Position numbers and translations under genes: made by a program. The notes below the pieces were generated by a model. It searched no databases. It saw only the letters and a program-made list of their open reading frames with translations, and was not told the DNA's origin. A DNA stretch of 64,000 nt from Pomacea canaliculata (lineage: Eukaryota; Mollusca; Gastropoda; Architaenioglossa; Ampullariidae): NCBI RefSeq assembly GCF_003073045.1, contig NC_037595.1, positions 496,001 to 560,000 on the forward strand. The letters are read 5' to 3'. Numbering within the stretch: position 1 is the first letter of the stretch; every line of letters begins with the position of its first letter. Shown in pieces: positions 47,665-59,100 of the stretch.

Positions 47665-47742
47665 AACTGTCAGATTGCCAGATTTAAATCAACCTCAAAA
47701 GAAAAACGTTTCCACAATTTCCCAAAGGACGAAGAGAGATAA
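47665..47742 (+). pseudogene. THAP domain, N-terminal half (broken)
   Basis: The frame reads NCQIARFKSTSKEKRFHNFP, then KDEER and a TAA. This matches the THAP pattern ahead of the F-x-FPKD motif. The paired N-terminal cysteine is not in the same frame (a TGC sits just upstream in another frame), which suggests a frameshift. Confidence 0.6.
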
Positions 47743-48015
47743 GCTACGAATTTATTCTCAAATTACGATCTATAAGTGTACTGTAGTTGAGAGCAGCTAG
47801 TCTACTACAACGCGTGTTGCTCTTTTACTATGATTATTAAAAGGACTTTACTGATTATACTGTGAAACTGTGTGATGAATTCTCACTTATCTGATTAGAA
47901 ACCTATTTAAATTTGTTATAGTATTTTCATTTCAGGCATTCGTCTCTGGGGTGAGGTGTTATAAAAATGTTTGTTATTAATATATTGAAAAAATTATTAC
48001 AACAGGTCCAAAATA

Positions 48016-48168
48016 ATGATGAACTTTATGAGAAGGAAAGATTTTGACCATCTTACACCATCTGATGTGTATAGAAAAGGATACTATCTCTGCTCGGATC
48101 ATTTCGAGGAAAGTCAGTACAACTGTGCAACCCCCCAAAAAAGTCTTAAGAGGCTGTTAAGATATTAG
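48016..48168 (+). pseudogene. THAP domain, C-terminal half (50-codon frame)
   Basis: ATG to TAG encodes a 50-residue peptide containing RKGYYLCSDHFEESQYN, the C-x2-H zinc-ligand part of a THAP finger. It may have been a second exon of the transposase gene. Downstream, LIKLLWEELKRIDLCCPLG (about 48220-48280) is in frame with itself but has no recognised family. Confidence 0.65.
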
Positions 48169-49189
48169 AGTATGCCTATTGTAAAAATATTGACCAGTTA
48201 ATTCCTGGGAAAAAAGTTAAATCTCAGTTGATTAAACTTCTGTGGGAAGAGCTAAAAAGAATTGACCTCTGTTGTCCACTTGGTGCGTGTGATCTGAAAG
48301 GAAGTGTGATTAATCTATTTATCAATGTTTGCCTTCATTTTTCTCTTAAAGATAGCTCTGTGTCTTCTTTGAAAAAGGAACAAAAAGAAATCGAAAAATG
48401 TTGAAGTTACATCCTTTGTAGCTTTTAAGCTAAAGTAATTTAAAATTGTTTTAGAACAGTGTGGAAGAAAATGTTATAAATCTTTATTTAAAGTACATGT
48501 GTGAATGACACCTTTTGAGTATCTGCTTGCTGTATATTTCATAGTAAGCATAGCTGTTATCTTTAAATTGTCAACCAATGTTCTTACAAAAGGGATATGA
48601 ATGTATATAAATATATACATTATTATTAATAGTAGTATTATGATTTGTTATTAATTATGATTATTATGATTTGTGTGAGAATTTATTGCTCATGCTTGTA
48701 TGTAAACAGAAATCTATATGTCTCAGTATGTGAGCAAGCCTTCTGAATGTGGCTTGTTTATATTTATGTGTAAGTCTGTTTTTTCCCATATTCATAAATT
48801 CTCATAAATTAGATTTTTATGGATTTTAAATAAATGCAAATTTGTGCTCATGGATGTGCTGTTTGAATTTATAAAAGTTATCCTTTTAAATATAGTCAGC
48901 TGTCATACTTGTATTAAAACTCTCCCAAACTACCCTCATCTAAGCAATTCTCATCAATAAAAGACACAAAAATCTGTTCTTAGATAAAGGTCATTTGATA
49001 TCGCAAACACCTAGACATTTACTCCAAAGATAAACACTGCTAGCGACGACTTTGTTTAGTAGTGGTTGATAGTAGCAACTGCGGCGTAGCATCTTTTTTC
49101 AAAGGGACGCAACTCCGTCTCTACTTTTCTTAACAAGTAAGGATAAAGAAGGAGTGCACCCTCTCTATATTTAAGCTCTCTGGTGTGAC

Positions 49190-50330
49190 CCTGAAATGTG
49201 CACTGCTGTCATGTATACATAAATATGAGTTGGCTGATTATTTCTGTGTGTCAGCTTGAAATGCATGTGATAATATTTTTGTTGTATCAGAGTGCACACC
49301 TTTACCATTGACTAGAATGTACACAAAATTTGTTTTGTGAAGTGTTTGTTGCTAACATAAAAAATCAGAATGCACTATAAATAAAGCTGAGTATAATGAT
49401 GATTCTGTGTGTTTTTCATAAAAAATTATGCTAAATAGATTTGTTTTTCACATCTGCCCTCAGCGATTTGTTTTTCAAAGCCTCCTGCTGATACCTAAAT
49501 GGCTTTTGTTGAAACCTTGGTTACACGCTTGACGATTGCGCAAAGCCCGACATGCTGTATATCATTGGAATTGGCTTATGTCATGAAAGAGAGTAAGAAA
49601 GAAGAAAAGAGTGGGGGAATGACAGTATTCCACAGTTGGCTTTGCTTGGTGGGGTGGGTAGTGGTGTCAGAGGCAAGCTGATCCTAACTCTTCACCCTGT
49701 GGGAGTGCTGAACATCTGAACCTGCTTTTCTCAAAATGTCCAACCTAGTGCTTGCACACTTCAAACCTGTATAACTTAATTTTAGGACAAGAAGGACAAA
49801 TCTGGTATCAAAAGAAAGCTCAAATCCTGTTGATTTGAATTAGATATTAAACTAATCTCAATTTCCCAGTTAGGATTCATTTGGTGGCTTGTCACAACTG
49901 TTCTGATGTTACATTGTGCACCTGTTCTGTGCTACTTGTGTGAATGTTTTTCTTTGCCTGTAACCTTCCAGCTTGAACTCTTTTATGCTAAGTAATTATT
50001 GCTGTTGTTTTGAGAGAATGTGTACTTTTGAACAAAATAGTCTGATGCTGCATGCTTTACACGATACACTTTAACTGTTCAATTATCCTGGGAAACACTA
50101 TGCACTGGAGTGAATTATAAAAAACGAATGGTTTGTAATTAATATTTTTCTTGCACACACAGGTAGAGGAAAAATATACTTGGAACCAGGACTGGCTGGG
50201 TTTGATTGACATATACTTTATCAAATAAAATTTATTTCTGAATCTCAAATCAAAAAAATAAAGACTGGCTGGATTTTGCTGACATATACTGCATAGAAAT
50301 ATTTATGTCTATAACTAAATATGAAAAAAT
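49190..50330. other. Intergenic, no supported gene
   Basis: I see no coding frame above about 63 codons with meaningful motifs, no tRNA-like fold and no clear repeat array. Confidence 0.5.
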
Positions 50331-50337
50331 GAAGTAG

Positions 50338-50560
50338 GGGGAGAGAATACGATGCTATATAGTGGAGGCTGGATGTTGAGATGTACAGCAGATGTAGATG
50401 AGAGAATATGATATATAGTGGAGGCTGGACTTTGAGATGTGCAGTAGATGTAGGTGAGAGAATATGATATATAGTGGAGGCTGGACTTTGAGATGTGCAG
50501 CAGATGTAGATGAGAGAATATGATGTTATATAGTGGACGTTGATATGTACAGTAGATGTA
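50338..50560. repeat. About 58-62 bp minisatellite, 3.5 copies
   Basis: Units follow GAGAGAATATGATATATAGT plus GGAGGCTGGACTTTGAGATG and TGCAGCAGATGTAGAT. Related sequence (GACTGGATGTTGTACAGTAG) recurs near 51300. Confidence 0.9.
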
Positions 50561-50894
50561 GATGTTGTACAGTACACAGACACTGAGATGTCAAAAGAGA
50601 CTTTCAGCTACAAGTTTCTGATAGTAAACAGAAGGATTGGTAGACTAGGAGGTACAGTAGAAACAGAGGTGCAGCATTGCCGATATAATACATAGATATA
50701 TACATACCATGGGAAGTAACTGCTCAAGAAACAGTAGAACAGAGTTAGCTTCCCTGCACCAGAAGTCCAGAGATGTGGACAACATTAAAACGAGAAATTT
50801 CCTGAGAGAGGGATCAAAGGAACACAAGTTGTGGACTGTGTTATCCTGGTCTTACCTGTTGTACATGTCTTCCTAAAGTCGAAGGAGTCTTAAC

Positions 50895-50970
50895 AGTAAT
50901 AAAGTGGATTTAGACAGCGCTTTATCCCACCAGAACAGGTTAGGTCAAAGCGCTTTACAAAGAAAAAAAT
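50895..50970 (+). repeat. Possible dispersed element with AGCGCTTTA words
   Basis: AAGTGGATTTAGACAGCGCT plus TTATCCC and then CAAAGCGCTTTACAAAG. I recall this layout from short interspersed repeats in invertebrate genomes. The two AGCGCTTTA words are themselves palindromic in part. Only one copy is visible in the window. Confidence 0.35.
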
Positions 50971-51573
50971 GTAAGTGTAAACATCATAAAACTTATGGTA
51001 TCAAAACAAAGAGATCATTGTGTTCTCATGTTGAGAAAAATGTCATCAGAATAGACAATGTGACTGTGATTGTAGTTGGAGTAGTATCAGTGGTGACGGA
51101 CCAATAGACAATAGTCATGGTGGTGGTCGTGGTAGTGGAAGCAACATTATAGTTGACATAAGACAATTGTGATATATGTGTACATCTATATTATGTATAA
51201 CAAATTTTCTGGATGGATTTACCTGACATGCTGTATGAAAATATCTTCTTCTGGAACTAAATACAAACAAAAGAGGGAAAATAAGATGTCACATAGTAGA
51301 GACTGGATGTTGTACAGTAGACGTAAAAAAAGGAAAACAGTCTGACATTAATTAAAACATGTCCATAGATAATTATGTACAAAAAGACATTTTATACATT
51401 CAAATCGGTGCCATTGCTAGCAGTTATGTCATCTTCTCATCGTAAGAATGTGACAGAACTCTCTCTCATCAAACTCGGAAGAGAAGTAGCTTCACTAGCT
51501 CCCAGTGGAGTAGGAAGATGCTGGGCTTGGGATGTGAATGGGGTGGGTAACAAACTGCATTCTGACAGTCAAT

Positions 51574-51775
51574 GTGCAGGCAGCTAGCCCTGTCAACAGA
51601 TGTCACATGCAGGCAGCTAGCTCTGTCAACAGATGTCACATGCAGGCAGCTAGCCCTGTCAACAGATGTCACATGCAGGCAGCTAGCCCTGTCAACAGAT
51701 GTCACATGCAGGCAGCTAGCCCTGTCAATAGATGTCACATGCAGGCAGCTAGCCCTGTCAACAGATGCCGCATGC
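51574..51775. repeat. 33-bp minisatellite, six copies
   Basis: Six almost identical units of GCAGGCAGCTAGCCCTGTCA plus ACAGATGTCACAT. Since 33 is a multiple of three, three plus-strand and minus-strand frames stay open. The 88-138 codon peptides there are artefacts. Confidence 0.95.
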
Positions 51776-52367
51776 AGAGAAAGAACAGCTCGGTGCTGTT
51801 TTAAATTGTCTAAACCCGTCTTAACAGCAACTACCCTACTTATCACAATCTGCTTCCAGACAGAACTCAGTGTGTTAATAGGCAAACAAGAGACTTTCTG
51901 ATGAAACCACGAAGAATGGTTTCAATGGTTGGCCTCTAGCAAACCTATATCGCCAGAGTAGACATGAGTACGAAATCTCAGGAGTTCTGATCACAGTATG
52001 TATTACAAAATTACTTTTGCTGTTCTTCCATGAGAACCACCATTTTTACATTATGCTGACAGTTTAACATGAGTGAAAGCGATTTTACTTTAAAATTCCT
52101 GAAATTGTGCTGACGACGCTATAAAACTGTTGTAACGAAACAGACTTAAGTCCGAGCAACCACGAACTTGAATTACTGGACTCCTTGCAGACGATTGTTT
52201 TTTCAGTTGACTACTAAAACGAGGCTGGTGTGTACAAAGCTTCCGGTTTAGCCACAGTCATTGTTTAGGCTCGCCGAGACAGACAGCTGTCCACCTGTAC
52301 TTGTCTGTGATACAATCGAGGATGTGACGTACAACAAGAGCTGTGGACACCGTGGCCTTCACCTTCA

Positions 52368-54222
52368 CTATAGTGACGACAAGTGCTGCTGGTGGAAAAC
52401 AGTTTTGGCAGGATGGTGAGCAGGCGATCTGTCTTCGTCACCTGTGTCACTGTTACCTGTGTCACCTATGTCTTTGTCACTTGCATCACACATGTTGTTG
52501 TCACCTGCGTCACCTTTGTCATTGTCACCTGTGTCACCAATGATATTGTCACCTCTCTCGATGAGGAGGTCGTGCTGGAGAGATCTGTTATCAGGCCTGG
52601 CCTGAAAAACGGTGAACCTGATGTCTCCAGTGTCCCGTCTGGCGTTTCCAGTGCCCGGTCTCGTGTCTCCAGTGCTTTGTCCGGGGTCGTTAGCGGACGG
52701 AAGGTCAGGGAGGGCAAAGTAGAGCTTTTCCCAGAACCAGGGGTCGCTTACTCGCAGGTAAGTACGGGTCTTCAGCACCACCTGTTGGCGAGAGACACGT
52801 ACCGGGCTTAGTGTCAGGTGATTATAGACAGAGAGAGAGAGAGGGCAGAAGGACTGGACTGGACTGACTGACCCACCGACCTTGAGATCAGAATCGAGGC
52901 GGTGCGCAGGAAGCTCCGTCAGCAAAATGGCGACCAGACGGTGAGTGTCCTTCTGCAGGACATGGTGGAGGGCCGTGCGGAACTCGAAGAGACACCATTC
53001 GCTGTCCAGAAAGTTCTCCGACAGAATCAGCAGCGTGCGCTTGCTGGCCTCGATGCTTTCTGACAGGCAGACAAAAGGTCAGAGTTCACTCACTAAAACG
53101 GCTTTGTCGTGCAACAGCAGCTAAGAGGTTCCCATACAGGGGTCAGGGGTCACACCTACAAAAGTGTTGGCTGCTGTCTTAACAAGGAGTGTTTCTAGTC
53201 ACTGTCTCTACACCAACAACTGTCTGACCTACAATAGTAGTATCTCTAGTCACTGTCTCTACAACAACAACTGTCTGACCTACAATAGTAGTATCTCTAG
53301 TCACTGTCTCTACAACAACAACAACTGTCTGACCTACAATAGTAGTATATCTCTAGTCACTGTCTCTACAACAACAACAACTGTCTGACCTACGATAGTA
53401 GTATATCTCTAGTCACTGTCTCTACAACAACAACAACTGTCTGACCTACAATAGTAGTATATCTCTAGTCACTGTCTCTACACCAACAACAACTGTCTGA
53501 CCTACGATAGTAGTATCTCTAGTCATTGTCTCTACAACAACAACAACAACTGTCTGACCTATAATAGTATCAGCAATGGCGGCGCCTACGGGGAAGTCCC
53601 TGTAGTGGACGCACAGACGATAGCGGCGATGTGTCGTCTGCTCCAGGCGAGGCACCAGCACGTGCGACACGAAGTCTTCGTCCAGGTGACTGTATGACAC
53701 GAAGGCGTCGTACTGGCGGCCATGACCGCCGCTCCCGCCATCTGCAACACGAGCAGACGCGACCACAAGGCTAAGTAACGGATGGGTGAGCAGCCGACAC
53801 TGAAGACGACGTCACACACCGACAAAACATGCAAGTGACAGTTACTTCCTCTTGACCGGAAGTTCCCCACTGTGCTGAATTGTTTGTTGTTGTTGGTGAC
53901 AGCCACTGGGTGCCTCGTGTGTTGCTTTGTTGTCTTTATTGATTGCTGTTCTGTAAATAGTGTTTATCATGTGTATCGTCGGTGTGTTACTGTTTACTAG
54001 CGTGTCATCTGTACATTCATGTTTAGGTGTATGTGTACGTGTATTATGCAATACAATGAAGGAAGGCTAACTACAGGCAGTGCCGCAATACACACACACA
54101 CGCCGACACACACACACACACACGCCGACACACACACACACACGCCGACACACACACACACACTACCAGTATATATACCAGTGTGATATATATACACACA
54201 CACACACCGACACACACACACC

Positions 54223-54270
<48 letters not shown>

Positions 54271-54383
54271 GACACACACACACACACACACACACACACT
54301 ACCAGTATATATACCAGTGTGATACACACACACACACACACACGCCGACACACACACACACTACCAGTATATATACCAGTGTG

Positions 54384-54438
<55 letters not shown>

Positions 54439-54476
54439 GACACACACACACACACACACACCGACACACACACACC

Positions 54477-54508
<32 letters not shown>

Positions 54509-55001
54509 GACACACACACACACACACACACCGACACACACCGACACACACACACTACCAGTATATATACCAGTGTGATATATATATATATACACACACA
54601 CACGCCGACACACACACACGCCGACACACACACACACACTACCAGTATATATACCAGTGTATATACACACACACACACACGCCGACACACACACACACAC
54701 TACCAGTATATATACCAGTGTGATATACACACACACACACACGCCGACACACACACACACACTACCAGTATATATACCAGTGTGATATATACACACACAC
54801 ACACACGCCGACACACACACACACTACCAGTATATATACCAGTGTGATATACACACACACACACGCCGACACACACACACCGACACACACACACACACGC
54901 CGACACACACACACGCCGACACACACACACACACACACACACCGACACACACACACACGCCGACACACACACACACACACACCGACACACACACACACAC
55001 C

Positions 55002-55061
<60 letters not shown>

Positions 55062-55153
55062 GACACACACACACACACACACTACCAGTATATATACCAG
55101 TGTGATATATATATACACACACACACGCCGACACACACACACACACACACACC

Positions 55154-55201
<48 letters not shown>

Positions 55202-55622
55202 GACACACACACACACACACACCGACACACACCGACACACACACACTACCAGTATATATACCAGTGTGATATATATATATACACACACACACGCCGACAC
55301 ACACACACGCCGACACACACACACACACTACCAGTATATATACCAGTGTGATATACACACACACACACACGCCGACACACACACACACTACCAGTATATA
55401 TACCAGTGTGATATATACACACACACACACACGCCGACACACACACACACTACAGTATATATACCAGTGTGATATACACACACACACACGCCGACACACA
55501 CACACCGACACACACACACACGCCGACACACACACACGCCGACACACACACACACACACACACACCGACACACACACACACGCCGACACACACACACACA
55601 CACCGACACACACACACACACC

Positions 55623-55670
<48 letters not shown>

Positions 55671-55756
55671 GACACACACACACACACACACTACCAGTAT
55701 ATATACCAGTGTGATATATATATACACACACACACGCCGACACACACACACACACC

Positions 55757-55792
<36 letters not shown>

Positions 55793-56106
55793 GACACACA
55801 CACACACACCGACACACACCGACACACACACACTACCAGTATATATACCAGTGTGATATATATACACACACACACGCCGACACACACACACGCCGACACA
55901 CACACACACACTACCAGTATATATACCAGTGTGATATACACACACACACACACGCCGACACACACACACACTACCAGTATATATACCAGTGTGATATACA
56001 CACACACACACACACGCCGACACACACACACCGACACACACACACACGCCGACACACACACACGCCGACACACACACACACACACACACCGACACACACA
56101 CACGCC

Positions 56107-56140
<34 letters not shown>

Positions 56141-59100
56141 GACACACACACACGCCGACACACACACACCGACACACACACACACACCGACACACACACA
56201 AACCGACACACACACATTCTGCACTCTCTCTCCTCCGCCACCTCCCCCCCACAACAAGATGGCTGAGAACCCCCACCCTGACACCCCCACACCCGTTACC
56301 ATGACGAAACAACTCCTCGCATGCAGCTGACGCTACAGCGCGTGACTCGCGTGAGGTGCTACAGCGGACTGTAAACAACCTGACAACATGAATGGCTTGT
56401 AAGACACCTTGGCACGAGGTCATAGGTCACAACATACAAAATGAGATGCGGCGTCAGGTACACGAGGTGGGGAACGGGTATGCAGGCTACGTGCAGGTCG
56501 TCAGGGTGCAGACAGCAGTCCACCCCTTTGTCAGGTGGGCGTTACCAGCGGGTGGGAACCTGCGTGTCTGTCACACAACAAGAAACAACAAGACTGCAAA
56601 TAAACAGGATGTTGGGGAGCAACAAATATCACAACGGGGATTTAACACCTGCTAGCAGTTGATTGTACGCCATGTTGAAGTCAGGTTACACGCACTAGCA
56701 AGCTAAGAAATGAACCGGCGACCTCTGCACCACAACCACTACTCGCCTTCACTCAACGACCTGCTACTCGCCCCCTACTTACCCTCCTCGTGGTCCAGGC
56801 GTGAGGTAACATTGTCCCACAGTCTGACGCCCAACTTGACGTACACCAGCGCCTGCACCTCCCGCCTCCGCCACACCATCAGGGTCCCGACCACCACAAC
56901 GACGGCCACGACAGCCAGCATGGCGGCGATGGCGGCCACGTGTGTCTGGTCGTCGAAGAAGGCGACAAGTGGTCGATGGAGGACGACCGGCCTGGTGCTG
57001 CACAGCACATCGTACTGCATGTCGGCCAGGAGGAGGCTGTAGTGTCCTGCAGGGTCTGGAACCTCTCCAGGGTGCGTGGGCAGGGGCACGCGAGTGACCC
57101 CACGCTGGCCAGTCCTGTTTGTCTCCTCTTGGCCTCGCATGACCTCCGCTCCACCCTCGTACCAGAAGCAGCGCACCACCTCGCGGTCGGCGATGGCGCG
57201 GTTCCTGGCCGCCCAGAACCGGAGGAGTTCGGCCACCAGGTGGCAGTCGCACGGCCAGGGGTTGTCGGCAAGCGTCAGGGACGTCCCCAGAGGGATGCCC
57301 GAGATGCCGCCCAGGGTTTTGATGAGGTTTTGATGGATGGTCAAGGTCGCCAGCATGGTGAGCCCCTCTAACGCGCCGCTTTCTATTGTGCGGATCAGAT
57401 TGTCATGGAGATACAGGTGTGCCAGGCGTGACAGGTTGCCAAACGTGTGGCGACTCACTCGCTGCAGGTAATTGTGGCTCAGGTCGAGCCTCGTGACGTT
57501 GACGAGAGAGCGGAAAGCTCCCTCCTGCACCTCGTGCAGGCGGCTGTCGTTGAGGTAAAGGACGAGGGTGTGGTCCAGGCCAGACAGCGAGTCGTTTTTC
57601 AGGGTCCCAAAATTGTTGCCGTCCAGTCTCAGGTGGGTCGTTTGGGAGGGTATGCCCTCCGGAACTGAAGCCAGGACCCTCGAAGTACATATCACGTGGT
57701 TGTAAAGGCGGACATACTCTGACCCTCCTGTGAAGCACGTGCAGTTATCCGGGCACGTGAGAACGCACGAGCACATGGGGTCAAAGGGCGTTGTTTCCGA
57801 TGAAGCAGTACAGCAAGGACACGAGCCGTAACATATTGGTGTTTTGTAGGGGCACACGAACTCCTCGAGGGGCACGTCATGGAAGGGCACCCCAACGCCT
57901 CCCAAGTAAGTGGAGCAGAACAAGGTCTCCAGGTGCTGAAAGTCCGGCAGATGTTGGCGAAGGACTGTCACTGACTGCCTGTACTGAGCCCAAGCCTTGA
58001 CGTATCCCAGTCGACAGTCGCAGTCAAAGTGGTTTGGGCCCAGGAGAACCACCGGCTTGGGTAGCAGCGTGGGCGGCACTTGCATCTGAGGACACGGAGC
58101 GTACAGTCACACAAGGGCAGACTATCACTAACAGACATGTAAGGGCACGCAACGCGGTGTAATACAAGGTGATGCTAGGAACAGTTATATGTGATTGGAG
58201 GCAACCTCCAGTGATTCAAGGGCAGGTTATCGCAAATGCTGTTGCAGACAGTTTAAGTGTAACATTGTTGCTAACTATCGCCTACAGTTATAGTCTGTAA
58301 CACTGTTGCTAACATTTAAGTGTATAACGCTGACTGTTGCTAACTGTAAACTTTATTTTAAGTCAATTACACAACCTGTTGATAAGATTTTTCTTATAAG
58401 CTAACACACTCCGTGTCCTACGGGTTCCAGTAGTGACATTCAGCTGACCTACGAGCTCTCAATGACACGTGTCACGTGACGCCATATGGCCTCGGTCTAC
58501 TCTCCATAATCATGTCTTACATTCCTGTTTCCTCAACAAACATTTGTTACCTGTGTGATGTCCACTGTCACCAGGTCCCAGTTGGCGCTCAACATGATGC
58601 TCCTCAGATGCGGAAGATTTAGCAACAGTCCAGGCTCGATGTAAGAAAGGTGGTTGCCGCTGACAGTGATATACTTCACTGACTCTGGAAACATGTTGAT
58701 GGTCAGCTGCGACAGGCTGTTATTGTCCAGCGACAGCGACTGCAGTGACTTCATACGGTTGAAGACCAAGCCCATTTGGCTGAGCAGGTTGTTCTCTAAG
58801 CGCACCATCGAGAGGGAAGGGAGGTTATCAAATGCTCCCAACGCTATGTTTTCAATTCCGTTGTTCCGTAAATCCACAACCAGCAGGTCCGGCAAGTCTC
58901 CGTAGAAACTACTGACGAGTCTGAGACGATTGTTTCTCAAGAAAAGGAACTCCAGCTTGCGGGCCCCTCTAAACACATTCCAGAACAACTGTGTCAGCAG
59001 GTTGTCGTTGGCGTTGACCAAGACCAGGGAGGGGAGGTCCCAGAAGTTGGGCAAGAAGGTCAACCTGTTTCCGCTGACGTGGAACTCTATGAGTGACGTC

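Larger units (their letters stand above)
47522..49182 (+). mobile_element. THAP-domain DNA transposon remnant with TIRs and target duplication
   Basis: The 1661-bp element has 31-bp terminal inverted repeats starting CAGAGAGCTTA and ending GAGGGTGCACTC. The right end (49152-49182) is the complement with one mismatch at position 12. Identical direct repeats GTGTGAC flank it (47515-47521 and 49183-49189). Inside are two halves of a THAP zinc-finger domain (47665-47742 and 48016-48168). A THAP domain with a 7-8 bp duplication points to the P-element-like superfamily. No transposase catalytic core is recognised, and stops interrupt the frames, so it is non-autonomous or dead. It begins about 150 bp after the DONSON poly(A) signal. 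Confidence 0.88.

Noticed and set aside
51469..51901. 109-138 codon frames with a repeated MQAASPVNRCH or VDRASCLHVTS motif
   Set aside because: A 33-bp minisatellite keeps all frames in register; no flanking gene signals.
53446..53766. Unspliced reading of TLR exon 3 into [12 protein letters not shown] sequence as the normal protein
   Set aside because: Joining 53559 to 53059 restores the TIR sequence [20 protein letters not shown], which is the expected family pattern, so the extension is treated as a possible variant only.
54762..56304. Very long open frames (up to 355 codons) of Cys/Val or His/Thr over 54.0-56.3 kb
   Set aside because: They are translations of (CA)n/(TG)n and its variants, stay open because the dinucleotide has no stops, and lie inside a TLR intron.
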